From: Mycobacterium sp. 1274761.0
GTDB lineage: Bacteria > Actinomycetota > Actinomycetes > Mycobacteriales > Mycobacteriaceae
NCBI RefSeq assembly: GCF_001668615.1
Contig: NZ_LZMC01000082.1
Span: forward strand, 30,857-94,856
DNA length: 64,000 nt
Reading direction: 5' to 3'
The notes under the pieces were generated by a model. That model made no database searches. It was not told the DNA's origin and worked only from the letters and a program-made list of their open reading frames with translations. Below are positions 45,717-54,543 of the stretch, one piece after another; positions within the stretch are counted from its first letter, which is position 1, and every line of letters starts with the position of its first letter. The position numbers and the translations under genes are program-made.

Positions 45717-46939
45717 ACACGACTGTGCTGCAGGACTTCTCATACGACCCTTTCGATCCGGCCGTGATGGCCGACCCGCTGCCGTACTATCGTGTGCTCC
45801 GCGACCGGTATCCGGTGTACTACGTGCATAAGTGGGATACCTTCGCGCTGTCGCGGTTCGACGACATCTGGGGTGTGCTCGAGATCAACGACGGCACCTT
45901 CGTCGCCTCGGAGGGAACACTGCCGGCGGCCACGGTTCTGGCCACACACAACGACGGTGCCGTGCCTGACCCGCCGCTGCATCCGATGCCGTTCCACGCC
46001 AACTTCGACAACCCGATCTACGACGGTGTCCGGCGGTGCACGTCGGGTCCATTTCGGCCGAAGTCGGTTGCCAAGCTCGCCGACCGCATCCGCGTGCTGG
46101 CCAACGAGCGTCTCGACGAGCTGTTGCCGCGAGGCAGATTCGACCTGACCCAGGATTATGGCGGTATCGTCGCCGCCTCGGCGGTGTGCGAATTGCTCGG
46201 TCTGCCGGTTGATCTGGCGCCCGACGTGCTGGGCACCGTGAATGCCGGCAGCCTGGCGCAGCCCGGCAGCGGTGTCGAGGTGGCCAACGCCCGCCCCGGA
46301 TACCTGGAGTACCTGACGCCCCTCGTGGCGCGTCGCCGTCGCGGCGAGGGTGACGCACTCCCGATCGCCGACAATCTGCTCGGCTACCGGTTGCCGGACG
46401 GGTCTGATCTCAGTGACACCGAAGCGGCCACCCAGATGCTTGGGATTTTCATCGGCGGAACCGAAACCGTGCCGAAGATCGTCGCCCACGGACTGTGGGA
46501 ATTAATCAGGCGCCCCGACCAATTGGCCGCCGTGCGCACTGCCGTCGACACTAACGTGCCCACGGCGCGCGAAGAGATGATCCGCTACTGCGCACCGGCG
46601 CAATGGTTCGCCCGCACTTTGCGCAAGCCAATCACCATCCACGACACCAGGATCGAACCCGGGCAGCGCATCATCACGCTGCTCGCGTCGGCGAACCGGG
46701 ACGAACGCGAATACCCCGACCCCGACGACTTCGTCTGGAACCGAAAGATCGGGCGGATGCTGGCATTCGGCCGGGGACAACACTTCTGTCTCGGTGTGCA
46801 CCTGGCGCGGCTCGAGATCACGATCATGGTGTCCGAATGGCTGAAACGGGTGTCCGAATTCCACGTCGTCAGCGAGGCGGCGTCGCGTCCCCCATCGAGC
46901 TTCCAGTGGGGCTGGAACAGCCTGCCGGTGGAGGTCTGA
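45713..46939 (+). CDS. Cytochrome P450 (island P450 B)
   Basis: A 408-aa P450. The I-helix is GIFIGGTETVPKI, ExxR appears as REEMIRY, and the haem loop is FGRGQHFCLG with Cys near residue 362. The N-terminus FSYDPFDPAVMADPLPYYRVLRDRYPVYY is typical of soluble actinobacterial forms. It differs strongly from P450 A, so the two should act on different positions or substrates. The ATG overlaps the upstream gene, and the alcohol dehydrogenase gene starts 1 bp after its stop region. Confidence 0.92.
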   Translation: MNTTVLQDFSYDPFDPAVMADPLPYYRVLRDRYPVYYVHKWDTFALSRFDDIWGVLEINDGTFVASEGTLPAATVLATHNDGAVPDPPLHPMPFHANFDNPIYDGVRRCTSGPFRPKSVAKLADRIRVLANERLDELLPRGRFDLTQDYGGIVAASAVCELLGLPVDLAPDVLGTVNAGSLAQPGSGVEVANARPGYLEYLTPLVARRRRGEGDALPIADNLLGYRLPDGSDLSDTEAATQMLGIFIGGTETVPKIVAHGLWELIRRPDQLAAVRTAVDTNVPTAREEMIRYCAPAQWFARTLRKPITIHDTRIEPGQRIITLLASANRDEREYPDPDDFVWNRKIGRMLAFGRGQHFCLGVHLARLEITIMVSEWLKRVSEFHVVSEAASRPPSSFQWGWNSLPVEV

Positions 46940-46940
46940 C

Positions 46941-47909
46941 GTGTGGTCGTATCGTCTGGTGGCGCCCTACACCTTCGAACGGTCCGACATCGCGGAGAAG
47001 ACACCGGAGATGCTGCGCGACGGCCAGGTGCTGGCCCGCTTCGTGGCAGCTGGGGTATGCGGCAGCGACATTCCCGGGTTCCGCGGCGCCAAGGGCAGGC
47101 TGCCCGGTGATGTGGGCACGAGTGCCGCTGAGATGGAAGGCTTTCCGATCCACGAAATCGTCGGTGACGTGCTCGCCAGCCGGCACCCAGACCACGCTGT
47201 CGGCGACCGCGTCGTGGGATGGGCATCCGGGTTCGACGGGTTGATGGAACTCGTCGTCGCCGATGGCGACGGGTTGGCATCGTACGACCCATCGTTGAGC
47301 CCTCCACACGCGGTGGCGCTGCAACCATTGGCCTGCGTGCTGTACGCAATCGAGCAGCTTCCGAAACTGTCCGGCTTGCACGTCGCCGTCATCGGGCAGG
47401 GCTCGATCGGTCTGCTGTTTACCTATGCCGCAAAGGCTTTCGGCGCCCGGGCGGTGACCGGCGTCGACCCCGTCGACCGTAGCGCCGTGGCCAAGGAGTT
47501 CGGAGTCGATACCGTGGTTCGCGCGACGAGCGACCGGTGGGTGAGCCACCTCGAACCGCACGACAAGCCGGATGTCGTCATCGAGGCCGTCGGCCATCAG
47601 GTCGCCACCTTGAGCCACGCCATCGAGGCTGCGGCGTTCGGGGGGTCGGTCTTCTACTTTGGTGTCGCCGACGACGACAGCTATCCGATCAGCATGCGCA
47701 CCATGCTGCGCAACAACCTGACACTGAAATCTGGTGTGACGCTGGAGCGACGCCGCATGCTGAAGCTCGCCGACGAGTTCGCCCGCGAGCATCCCCAGCT
47801 GCTGGGCTCCTATGTGACCCACACCTTCGGTGTCGACGACGCGCAGGCGGCATTCGAATTGGCGTGTCGACCCGACCCGGACCGCATCAAGATCGCGATC
47901 ATCGCATGA
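46941..47909 (+). CDS. Medium-chain dehydrogenase/reductase (zinc alcohol dehydrogenase-like)
   Basis: A 322-aa MDR protein. The GroES-like half has the catalytic-zinc type sequence GVCGSDIPGF and PIHEIVGDV, where His replaces the usual GHE as IHE. The Rossmann half has VAVIGQGSIGLLF. The structural-zinc four-Cys lobe is absent. It probably oxidises the alcohol made by a P450 to a ketone or aldehyde with NAD(P)+. The GTG start follows GGTGGAGGTCTGAC. The stop overlaps the aldolase start. Confidence 0.87.
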   Translation: MWSYRLVAPYTFERSDIAEKTPEMLRDGQVLARFVAAGVCGSDIPGFRGAKGRLPGDVGTSAAEMEGFPIHEIVGDVLASRHPDHAVGDRVVGWASGFDGLMELVVADGDGLASYDPSLSPPHAVALQPLACVLYAIEQLPKLSGLHVAVIGQGSIGLLFTYAAKAFGARAVTGVDPVDRSAVAKEFGVDTVVRATSDRWVSHLEPHDKPDVVIEAVGHQVATLSHAIEAAAFGGSVFYFGVADDDSYPISMRTMLRNNLTLKSGVTLERRRMLKLADEFAREHPQLLGSYVTHTFGVDDAQAAFELACRPDPDRIKIAIIA

Positions 47910-48652
47910 GTGGAAGCAGGCTGCAGGACGCACTCGGCGCCAAGGAGCGGATCTTCGGCGGATGGGTGGTCGGCCCCACCATCATCGGTCCGGAAGAATT
48001 CGCTCACACCGGCTACGACTACGTCGGATTCGACTGCCAGCACGGCTATCTCGACGACGCCGATGTCGCGCTGATGCTGCGCAGGCTCGAACACGTTCCC
48101 ATCGCCACCGCGGTGCGTTTGCCGTCCGCCGCGCCGGGGCCGATCGGCCGCGTGCTCGACGCGGGCGCCGACGCCGTCATCATCGCCATGGTCGAATCAC
48201 CCCAGCAGGCGGCCGCCGCGGTCTCGGCGACGCGCTATACGCCGGCCGGGGTGCGCAGCTTCGGCCCCCTGCGGGCGAGCCTAGGTCTCGACCCCGCCGC
48301 CCACGAAGCGCGTACGAGCGTGTTCGCGATGATCGAGACCGCACGGGGACTCGAGGCCCTCGACGAGATCTGCGCCGTCGACGGGCTGGGCGGCGTCTAC
48401 GTCGGGCCGGGGGATCTCGCCGTCTCGCTGGGACGCGCTCCGGCCGACGCGTTGACCACAGCGGCGGTCATCGACGCGATCACCCGCATTCGGGCGGCAG
48501 CAGAGGCGGCGCAAATCGTTCCCGCCATCCACGCCAGCGCGGGCAAGTCGGGAAAGGCCATGGCCGAGTTGGGCTTTCGCATGATCACGCTGGCGTCGGA
48601 ATCGCAGGCGCTGCGCCGCGGCGCAGCCGAACACCTCAGGGAGGCGCAGTGA
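47906..48652 (+). CDS. HpcH/HpaI-type aldolase
   Basis: A 248-aa class II pyruvate-type aldolase. Key features are VGFDCQHGYLDDAD with the His base, IIAMVESPQQAAAAV with the metal-binding Glu, RYTPAGVRSFGP with the substrate-binding Arg, and VYVGPGDLAVSLG with the metal Asp. Family members cleave 2-keto-4-hydroxy acids to pyruvate plus an aldehyde, the last step of several ring-degradation routes. It is coupled at both ends (ATGA, GTGA). Confidence 0.9.
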   Translation: MSGSRLQDALGAKERIFGGWVVGPTIIGPEEFAHTGYDYVGFDCQHGYLDDADVALMLRRLEHVPIATAVRLPSAAPGPIGRVLDAGADAVIIAMVESPQQAAAAVSATRYTPAGVRSFGPLRASLGLDPAAHEARTSVFAMIETARGLEALDEICAVDGLGGVYVGPGDLAVSLGRAPADALTTAAVIDAITRIRAAAEAAQIVPAIHASAGKSGKAMAELGFRMITLASESQALRRGAAEHLREAQ

Positions 48653-49374
48653 CCGACCGCGTCGCGCTTGTCACAGGCGCCGCCCGCGGCCAAGGCGCGG
48701 CCATCGTGCGGCGGCTGCACGCCGACGGCTACCACGTCGCCGCATGCGATGTGCGCACCGACGAACTGACCGCCTCTATCGACGGACTCGGTGACCGCGT
48801 GGTCGGTGTGTCACTCGACGTCACATCCGAAGAAGAGTGGACAGCCGCGGTGAGCACGGCATTGGAAACCTTCGGGGCGTTGTCGACGCTGATCAACAAT
48901 GCCGGCGTGCTACATCGCACTTCGTTGGAAGACGAGACTGCCGCGGGCTTCGAGGGGAGCTGGCGATTCAATTGCCTGGGCCCGTTCCTCGGAATCCGCG
49001 CTGCGCTGCCTCAGCTTCGGGCGGCGGAGGGGGCGGCCATCGTCAACACGTGCAGCACGGGCGCGATTCGGCCGTTTCCGAATCACGCCGCCTACGGTTC
49101 GTCGAAGTGGGCGCTGCGCGGCCTCACCCAGGCCGCGGCCGTCGAGCTCGCACCGTCGGGCATCCGTGTCAACGCGGTGTTTCCCGGTCCCATCGCCACA
49201 CCGATGCTCGACCCACAGACGCAGACACGCCTTGCCGAGAGGGCGCCGTTCGGGCGGATCGGGAAACCGGGCGAGGTCGCCGACGCGATCGCGTTCCTGG
49301 TGTCCGAACAAGCGTCGTTCATCACCGGCTCAGAACTCGTCATCGACGGCGGACAGATTCTGCAGATCGGGTGA
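48649..49374 (+). CDS. Short-chain dehydrogenase/reductase
   Basis: A 241-aa classical SDR. The cofactor motif is Thr9-Gly-Ala-Ala-Arg-Gly-x-Gly, with NNAG at 83-86, catalytic Ser near 136 and Tyr149-x3-Lys153. The C-terminus ITGSELVIDGG is typical. The Asp after the second strand (CDVRTDEL) suggests NAD(H). It is likely to oxidise a hydroxyl or reduce a keto group of an island intermediate. GTG start within the previous stop. Confidence 0.93.
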   Translation: MTDRVALVTGAARGQGAAIVRRLHADGYHVAACDVRTDELTASIDGLGDRVVGVSLDVTSEEEWTAAVSTALETFGALSTLINNAGVLHRTSLEDETAAGFEGSWRFNCLGPFLGIRAALPQLRAAEGAAIVNTCSTGAIRPFPNHAAYGSSKWALRGLTQAAAVELAPSGIRVNAVFPGPIATPMLDPQTQTRLAERAPFGRIGKPGEVADAIAFLVSEQASFITGSELVIDGGQILQIG

Positions 49375-50888
49375 CGGAATTGACCAAGCCGATATCAATA
49401 GGGATCATCGGGGCCGGGCCCGGGGGCCTCGCCTTGGGAATCTTTCTGCGCAATGCGGGGTTTCACGACTTCACTATCTTCGACCGAGAGGACGGCGTTG
49501 GCGGAACCTGGCGGATCAATACCTATCCAGGCCTCGCGTGCGACGTCAAGTCCCACCTGTATTCGTACTCATTTGATTTGAATGCCAACTGGTCTCGGTT
49601 ATGGTCCGGGCAGGCAGAGATCCTGGATTACTTCGAGAAGTGCGCCGAACGCTACCGGCTTCGGCCCAACCTGAAACTCAACACCGAGGTCGTGGCCGCT
49701 CGATGGGATGCCGATACCAACTCCTGGCGGTTAACGACCAGCACCGACGAGGAGTACGTGTTCGACGTCGTGGTATCGGCTGTCGGGCTGTTCACCCGGC
49801 CGGTGCTCCCCGATCTCGTCGAGGAGGAGCCGTTTACCGGCATACTCATGCACACTGCACGCTGGGATCACTCCGTTGATCTGCGGGGCGCCCGCGTCGC
49901 TGTCCTCGGCACCGGATCCACTGCGTCGCAATTGATCCCCGAGGTGGCCAAGGTCGCCAAGAAGGTGTACTCGGTGCAGCGGTCACCGACATGGATCCTG
50001 CCGAAGCCCGACCGGGCATACACGCAGCGCGAGAAATGGATCTTCGCCCACATCCCATTGGCCAAAAGGATCTATCGCACCCGGCTGTGGCTGCGCAGCG
50101 AGTCCAACATCTCTGTGATTGAGCACGCCAGTGACAAGACTCAAGAGTTCAAGCGGGTTGCCTTGTCTCAACTCGAGTCGGTGGTGGCCGACGAAGAGTT
50201 GCGCCGCCGGCTGACGCCTGATCACCCGTTGGGATGCAAGAGGCTGGTGTTCGCGACGGACTACCTCCAGACTCTCACCCAACCGCACGTCGAGGTGGTG
50301 TCCAGTCCCGCACGATGTCTGCGGGAGCGGTCATTGGTGACCGAGGACGGCACCGAACTCGACATCGATGTCGTGCTGTGTGCCACCGGGTATGCGGCCG
50401 CCGACTATCTGGGTCAGATCGACGTCGTCGGTGAGGACGGCACGTCGCTCCGCGATGTTTGGCGCGAGGGGGCATATGCGTATTTGGGCATGGCCGTACC
50501 GGGGTTTCCGAACTTCTTCATGCTCTACGGTCCGAATACGAACGTCGGCTCCAACAGTGTGATCTTCATGCTCGAGGCGCAGGCTCGCTACATCGTGCGT
50601 GCGCTGACGTACATGCGGCGCAAGCGCAAGACCTATGTGGCCGTCCGGCGCGACGCGATGGTTACCTTCACCGCGAAGGTCGACAAGTGGATGGAAGGCA
50701 CCGTCTGGTTGACGCGGTGCAGCAACTACTTTCGCGCCGCAAACGGGCGCGTGGTCACACAATGGCCGCGCAGCGCGCGAGCGTTCTGGGGCATGACCCG
50801 CCGGTTCAAGGCATCGGAGTACACCTTCGCCGCACCCGCGTCGGAATCCATGCTGACAGTGAAACCTCAAACGGCGGCGCATCGGTGA
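49371..50888 (+). CDS. Baeyer-Villiger-type flavin monooxygenase
   Basis: A 505-aa FAD/NADPH monooxygenase. The FAD Rossmann motif is GAGPGG at 14-19, the Baeyer-Villiger fingerprint FxGxxxHxxxWD is at 155-166 (FTGILMHTARWD), and the NADPH motif GTGSTAS follows near 178. Later blocks ATGYAAADY and FMLYGPNTN are usual. Such enzymes insert oxygen next to a ketone to give an ester or lactone. The next gene is an esterase, a classic partner. The GTG start overlaps the SDR stop. Confidence 0.93.
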   Translation: MTELTKPISIGIIGAGPGGLALGIFLRNAGFHDFTIFDREDGVGGTWRINTYPGLACDVKSHLYSYSFDLNANWSRLWSGQAEILDYFEKCAERYRLRPNLKLNTEVVAARWDADTNSWRLTTSTDEEYVFDVVVSAVGLFTRPVLPDLVEEEPFTGILMHTARWDHSVDLRGARVAVLGTGSTASQLIPEVAKVAKKVYSVQRSPTWILPKPDRAYTQREKWIFAHIPLAKRIYRTRLWLRSESNISVIEHASDKTQEFKRVALSQLESVVADEELRRRLTPDHPLGCKRLVFATDYLQTLTQPHVEVVSSPARCLRERSLVTEDGTELDIDVVLCATGYAAADYLGQIDVVGEDGTSLRDVWREGAYAYLGMAVPGFPNFFMLYGPNTNVGSNSVIFMLEAQARYIVRALTYMRRKRKTYVAVRRDAMVTFTAKVDKWMEGTVWLTRCSNYFRAANGRVVTQWPRSARAFWGMTRRFKASEYTFAAPASESMLTVKPQTAAHR

Positions 50889-51814
50889 GTGTCACCGATA
50901 TCACCGACCGCCTCGACCCCGCCCTTCGGCACCTCGCCGGATCACGGACGAACTTGTCGGCCGACGGGCTCGATGCTTACCGCGAATCGCTGAACAGGCG
51001 ACGCCGCGACGCGGCGCAGGCGCTCGACATCTCGGGCGTCGCTGTCGAGGATACCTCGGCAGGCGCGGTACCGGTGCGTATCTATCGCGGTGGCTCAGCG
51101 GTCACAGCCGCGGTGATCTATTGCCACTCAGGGGCTTTCGTGCTCGGCAATCTCGACGTGGATCATCGCCAGTGCGTGGAACTCGCCAAACGCGGTCGCT
51201 GCACCGTCATCTCGATGGACTACCGCCTGGCCCCCGAAAACCCCTTCCCTGCAGCGCTCGACGATGCCGCGGCGGTGCTCCATTGGGCGGCTGCCAACGG
51301 AGCCCGCCTATGCATCGACACCGATCGATTGGCCGCCGCCGGCACCAGCGCCGGCGGGGCGCTTGCGGCGCGGCTCGCGCAGCGCGCCGGCCAGGGAAGG
51401 GCTCCGCGCATCGTCTTCCAGCTGCTACACCAGCCGGTGCTCGACGACCGGCCCACGCCGTCGAAGCAGCAGTTTGTATCCACCCCGGGCTTCGACTCGA
51501 CCGCCGTCGCGCTGATGTGGCGGCACTATCTGGCCGGCGGGCATGCCACAGCCGATGCAGCGCCCGCCCGGTTCACCGAAATCAGCGGGCTTCCACCGGC
51601 ATTGATCACATGTTCGGAACTCGATCCGCTCCGCGACGAAGCGCTCGACTACGCCGTGCGCCTGATGCGGGCAGGCGTGCCGACCGAGCTCCACACCTTT
51701 CCCGGTACCTGCCACGGCTTCGACGCGTTCGTGCCCGAATGGAAGACGAGCCAGCAGCTGTACGTGTTGCAGGGCGCCGCGCTGAGGACGGCGTTCGATC
51801 GAGCCGCCGGCTAG
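50885..51814 (+). CDS. Hormone-sensitive-lipase-family esterase
   Basis: A 309-aa alpha/beta hydrolase of the HSL (family IV) group. The nucleophile is Ser155 in GTSAGG, with Asp in SELDPLRDEAL and His in GTCHGFD. The oxyanion motif is His81-Ser-Gly-Ala in place of the usual HGGG/HGGA. It should cleave the ester made by the adjacent Baeyer-Villiger enzyme. It is the last gene of the operon and starts with GTG inside the previous stop. Its end overlaps the convergent SRPBCC gene by 4 bp. Confidence 0.9.
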   Translation: MSVTDITDRLDPALRHLAGSRTNLSADGLDAYRESLNRRRRDAAQALDISGVAVEDTSAGAVPVRIYRGGSAVTAAVIYCHSGAFVLGNLDVDHRQCVELAKRGRCTVISMDYRLAPENPFPAALDDAAAVLHWAAANGARLCIDTDRLAAAGTSAGGALAARLAQRAGQGRAPRIVFQLLHQPVLDDRPTPSKQQFVSTPGFDSTAVALMWRHYLAGGHATADAAPARFTEISGLPPALITCSELDPLRDEALDYAVRLMRAGVPTELHTFPGTCHGFDAFVPEWKTSQQLYVLQGAALRTAFDRAAG

Positions 51815-52287
51815 TCTTCGAGCTGTCGCTTGACGGCTTCGTGATACGCGTCGATATGTGCGGGGTTGACCACCCGGTAGAAGCCGTCGCTGAGCGGGGC
51901 ATGCTTGTAGGTTTCGATCGTCATCGTCCTGCGGAACAGCGTCGTGCCGCCCGCGGGCCGGGTGAAGTGGTATTCGATCGTCATCCGCCCCTCCAACACG
52001 CCCTCACCCCGGCTGTCGTGGCCCAACCGGCCGACTGAGCTGAAGACGAACAGCGTCGGGCGCTTCGCGATCGCCAGCTGCCAGGTGAATACGCGATCCT
52101 TCGTGGGATCTGGATGCGCCTCGTCCCACGTGTCGCCGACCTCGAGCGGCAACCGGTCTGGCAGGTTGCGGATGGTCGGTCCACCTGGATAGGTCCTTGT
52201 CCAATTCGCGGGATTGCTCACGAAGTCGTACACGGTTTCGGCGGACTGGCGGAACGCCGTTTCCTCGCTCGTCGTCACGATGCCCAA
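51811..52287 (-). CDS. SRPBCC/polyketide-cyclase-like protein
   Basis: A 158-aa START-fold protein. It begins with SEETAFRQSAETVYDFVSNPANW, the usual strand-helix opening of ligand-binding SRPBCC proteins, and has GTTLFRRTMTIETYKHAPL later. It has a hydrophobic cavity fold and may bind a hydrophobic substrate or act as a cyclase; no catalytic residues can be named. It is divergent from an acyl-CoA dehydrogenase gene across a 30-bp element. Confidence 0.82.
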   Translation of the reverse strand: MGIVTTSEETAFRQSAETVYDFVSNPANWTRTYPGGPTIRNLPDRLPLEVGDTWDEAHPDPTKDRVFTWQLAIAKRPTLFVFSSVGRLGHDSRGEGVLEGRMTIEYHFTRPAGGTTLFRRTMTIETYKHAPLSDGFYRVVNPAHIDAYHEAVKRQLED

Positions 52288-52314
52288 GACACGCCCCTTC
52301 CAGCCGCCACTCGG

Positions 52315-52344
52315 CTTTACAGATTATCAGGGAAGTGTCACGCT
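52315..52344. promoter_or_regulatory. 30-bp regulon element, copy 4
   Basis: CTTTACA-N14-TGTCACGCT between the SRPBCC gene (start 52287) and the acyl-CoA dehydrogenase gene (start 52352). The element ends 7 bp before the dehydrogenase ATG, the same geometry as copies 2 and 5. Confidence 0.82.
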
Positions 52345-52351
52345 TGGCGGG

Positions 52352-53494
52352 ATGGACTTCTCACGGGTTGCGCTGTCCGAAGAGGACCGAACGTTCCGGG
52401 ACGACCTTCGGGCGATGCTTGCCGAAATCGTGACCGACGAGGTGATCGCGCGCGACCGGGAGACGGGCGAGAACTTCGACGAGGACGTGCACCTCGCATT
52501 GGGAAAGGCCGGTTATCTGGCCGCCGATTTTCGGACCGGCGCCGACGGCGGTTTCAGCCGGGTGCGCAAACGCATCTGGGACCTGGAGATCGGACGCGCG
52601 CACACCCCGTGGTTCCACTGGGGCACCACGGCGATGGTCCTACGGGCCGTCGAGCAGTTCGGGTCGGACGAGCTGAAGGAGGAGGTGCTCGAGCGCACCC
52701 TGTCCGGCGAGTTCCGGTTGTGCCTGGGTTACACCGAGCCCGAGGGCGGCTCCGACGTCGCCACCTGCAAGACGCGGGCGGTCCGCGACGGCGACGGCTG
52801 GATCATCAACGGCGCCAAGATGTTCACGTCCAACGCCCAGAACGCTGCCTACGTCTACCTGATCACCAACACCGATCCCGACGCGCCCAAGCACCAGAGC
52901 CTGACGATGTTTCTCGTCCCTCTGGATTCACCCGGAGTCGAGATTCAACCGCTGCGCACGGTCGACGGTGACCGCACCAACATCACCTACTACAGCGACG
53001 TCCGCATCCCCGACAGGTACCGCATCGGCCCGGTCAACGCCGGCTGGTCGGTGCTTCGCGACGCGCTCAACGACGAGCACGGCACTGTCGAACGCGGCGA
53101 CGACGGGCTGCAGAAGATCGCCGCGATGTCCGAGCACGTGTTGCTGCTGGCCGAGGCGGTCGACAAGGCCGCCGCTCTGGCGCCGGAAGAGGATTCGGCG
53201 AAATATCGACTGGGTCGCGCTATCGCGCGCATGGAAGCGGCGATGAGCACCCCCGATATGTTCGGCCGGGTGGCCAACGCACAGGTCATGCGCGAGGTGG
53301 CGCCGGATCTGATGGACATCCTCGGAACGGCGTCGAGCCTGCCGGGCGACGGCGGAGCTGAGTACGTATTCCGGTTGGCAGGCCCCACCGGCATCTACGG
53401 CGGAACGCTCGAGGTCTTCCGCAACATGATCGCCCAGCACGCCCTCGGCCTCGGCAAGCCGAACTACTCACCGCCGGCCAAGAAGTATTCCTAG
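52352..53494 (+). CDS. Acyl-CoA dehydrogenase
   Basis: A 380-aa FAD-dependent acyl-CoA dehydrogenase introducing a double bond in an acyl-CoA. It shows LGYTEPEGGSDVATCKTRA, WIINGAKMFTSNAQNAAYV and the C-terminal GPTGIYGGTLEVFRNMIAQHALGL. The residue where the catalytic Glu usually lies (IYGGTxEV) reads Thr-Leu-Glu, as in many actinobacterial steroid/terpenoid forms. ATG 52352 is next to the 30-bp element. It belongs to the CoA-level phase of the island's pathway. Confidence 0.93.
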   Translation: MDFSRVALSEEDRTFRDDLRAMLAEIVTDEVIARDRETGENFDEDVHLALGKAGYLAADFRTGADGGFSRVRKRIWDLEIGRAHTPWFHWGTTAMVLRAVEQFGSDELKEEVLERTLSGEFRLCLGYTEPEGGSDVATCKTRAVRDGDGWIINGAKMFTSNAQNAAYVYLITNTDPDAPKHQSLTMFLVPLDSPGVEIQPLRTVDGDRTNITYYSDVRIPDRYRIGPVNAGWSVLRDALNDEHGTVERGDDGLQKIAAMSEHVLLLAEAVDKAAALAPEEDSAKYRLGRAIARMEAAMSTPDMFGRVANAQVMREVAPDLMDILGTASSLPGDGGAEYVFRLAGPTGIYGGTLEVFRNMIAQHALGLGKPNYSPPAKKYS

Positions 53495-53504
53495 CATTGC
53501 GACG

Positions 53505-54437
53505 CTAAAGCCGGGCGATGACCTGGGACGCCAGAAGTTCGAGTGTGTCGTCGGAACCGCGGTCGTGGGTGAACAGCACGATCTGCCCGAAGCCGATGTC
53601 CTGCAGTTCGTGCAGCCGGTCGACAACGGCGGACGGTGTGCCGATCAGCCCGCCCTCGTGCAGCCCGAAAGCCGGTAAACCAAACCGCTTTTCCGCCAGT
53701 TCCGTTACCCGGGGCAGCGATGCGTCGTCCGGCGCCAACGCCATCACCGCCTCGATGGACATCACGATGGTGGAGAAGTCGCGGCCTAGGTCGTCGCACA
53801 GCTTTCGCAGCACCGCGATCTTGTGGTCGAGCTCGCCGAGCGCATAGGTGGGCACGTTCCACACGTCGGCGTATCGAGCCACCAGCGGCAGTGTGTACTT
53901 CTCGCCGACACCACCGACCACGATGGGCGGACGGGGCAGGCGAACCGGGCCCGGCTTGACCGGCATGTCACGCACGGTGAAGTGGTTACCGGAGAAGTCG
54001 ATTTGTTCATCGGCGAAGGCCTGACGCAGTATTTCCAATGTCTCGCCGAGCCGTGCCGACCGCGTCGAGAAGCTGCCCCAGTCCAGGCCGACGCGGTCGT
54101 GCTCGTCCTCGATCGATCCGCTGCCGATGCCGAGCTGGAGTCGGCCCGCCGAGATCTGGTCGAGTGTGGTCGCCATCTTCGCCAGTACGACGGGATGACG
54201 AAACTGGTTGCACAACACCATGTGTCCGACCTGGATGCGTTCCGTGCGGCTGAGCAAGGCCGTCGCCAGCGTCCACGCCTCGAGCGAGGGATAGTCGGGT
54301 GCGCCAGGCCCGTAGAGGTGGTCGTAGAGCCACAGCGAGTCGATACCCAACTCCTCACACCGCAGCGCCCGGTGCAGGATGTCGGAGTAGCTGAAACCCA
54401 TCTGAGGCAGGTAGACGCCGATCTCGGCTCGTGTCAT
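53505..54437 (-). CDS. LLM-class flavin/F420-dependent oxidoreductase A
   Basis: A 310-aa TIM-barrel luciferase-like oxidoreductase. Blocks are SLWLYDHLYGPGAPDYPSLEAWT, QVGHMVLCNQFRHPVVLAKMATTLDQISAGRLQLGIGSG and RPPIVVGGVGEKYTLPLVARYADVWN. In mycobacteria most of these use cofactor F420, but FMN cannot be excluded. ATG 54437 gives the normal start TRAEIGVYLPQM; ATG 54491 would add 18 residues. It is divergent from another LLM gene. Confidence 0.9.
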   Translation of the reverse strand: MTRAEIGVYLPQMGFSYSDILHRALRCEELGIDSLWLYDHLYGPGAPDYPSLEAWTLATALLSRTERIQVGHMVLCNQFRHPVVLAKMATTLDQISAGRLQLGIGSGSIEDEHDRVGLDWGSFSTRSARLGETLEILRQAFADEQIDFSGNHFTVRDMPVKPGPVRLPRPPIVVGGVGEKYTLPLVARYADVWNVPTYALGELDHKIAVLRKLCDDLGRDFSTIVMSIEAVMALAPDDASLPRVTELAEKRFGLPAFGLHEGGLIGTPSAVVDRLHELQDIGFGQIVLFTHDRGSDDTLELLASQVIARL

Positions 54438-54543
54438 CGTCGTCGTTGCCTCTTCCGTCGTGGCGCGGGGTTGACCGCCATTGACTGGCATGGTAACGAC
54501 ATTCTCGAGTTTGGAGAAGGTAATTCACGTAAGGCGGCGGCTG

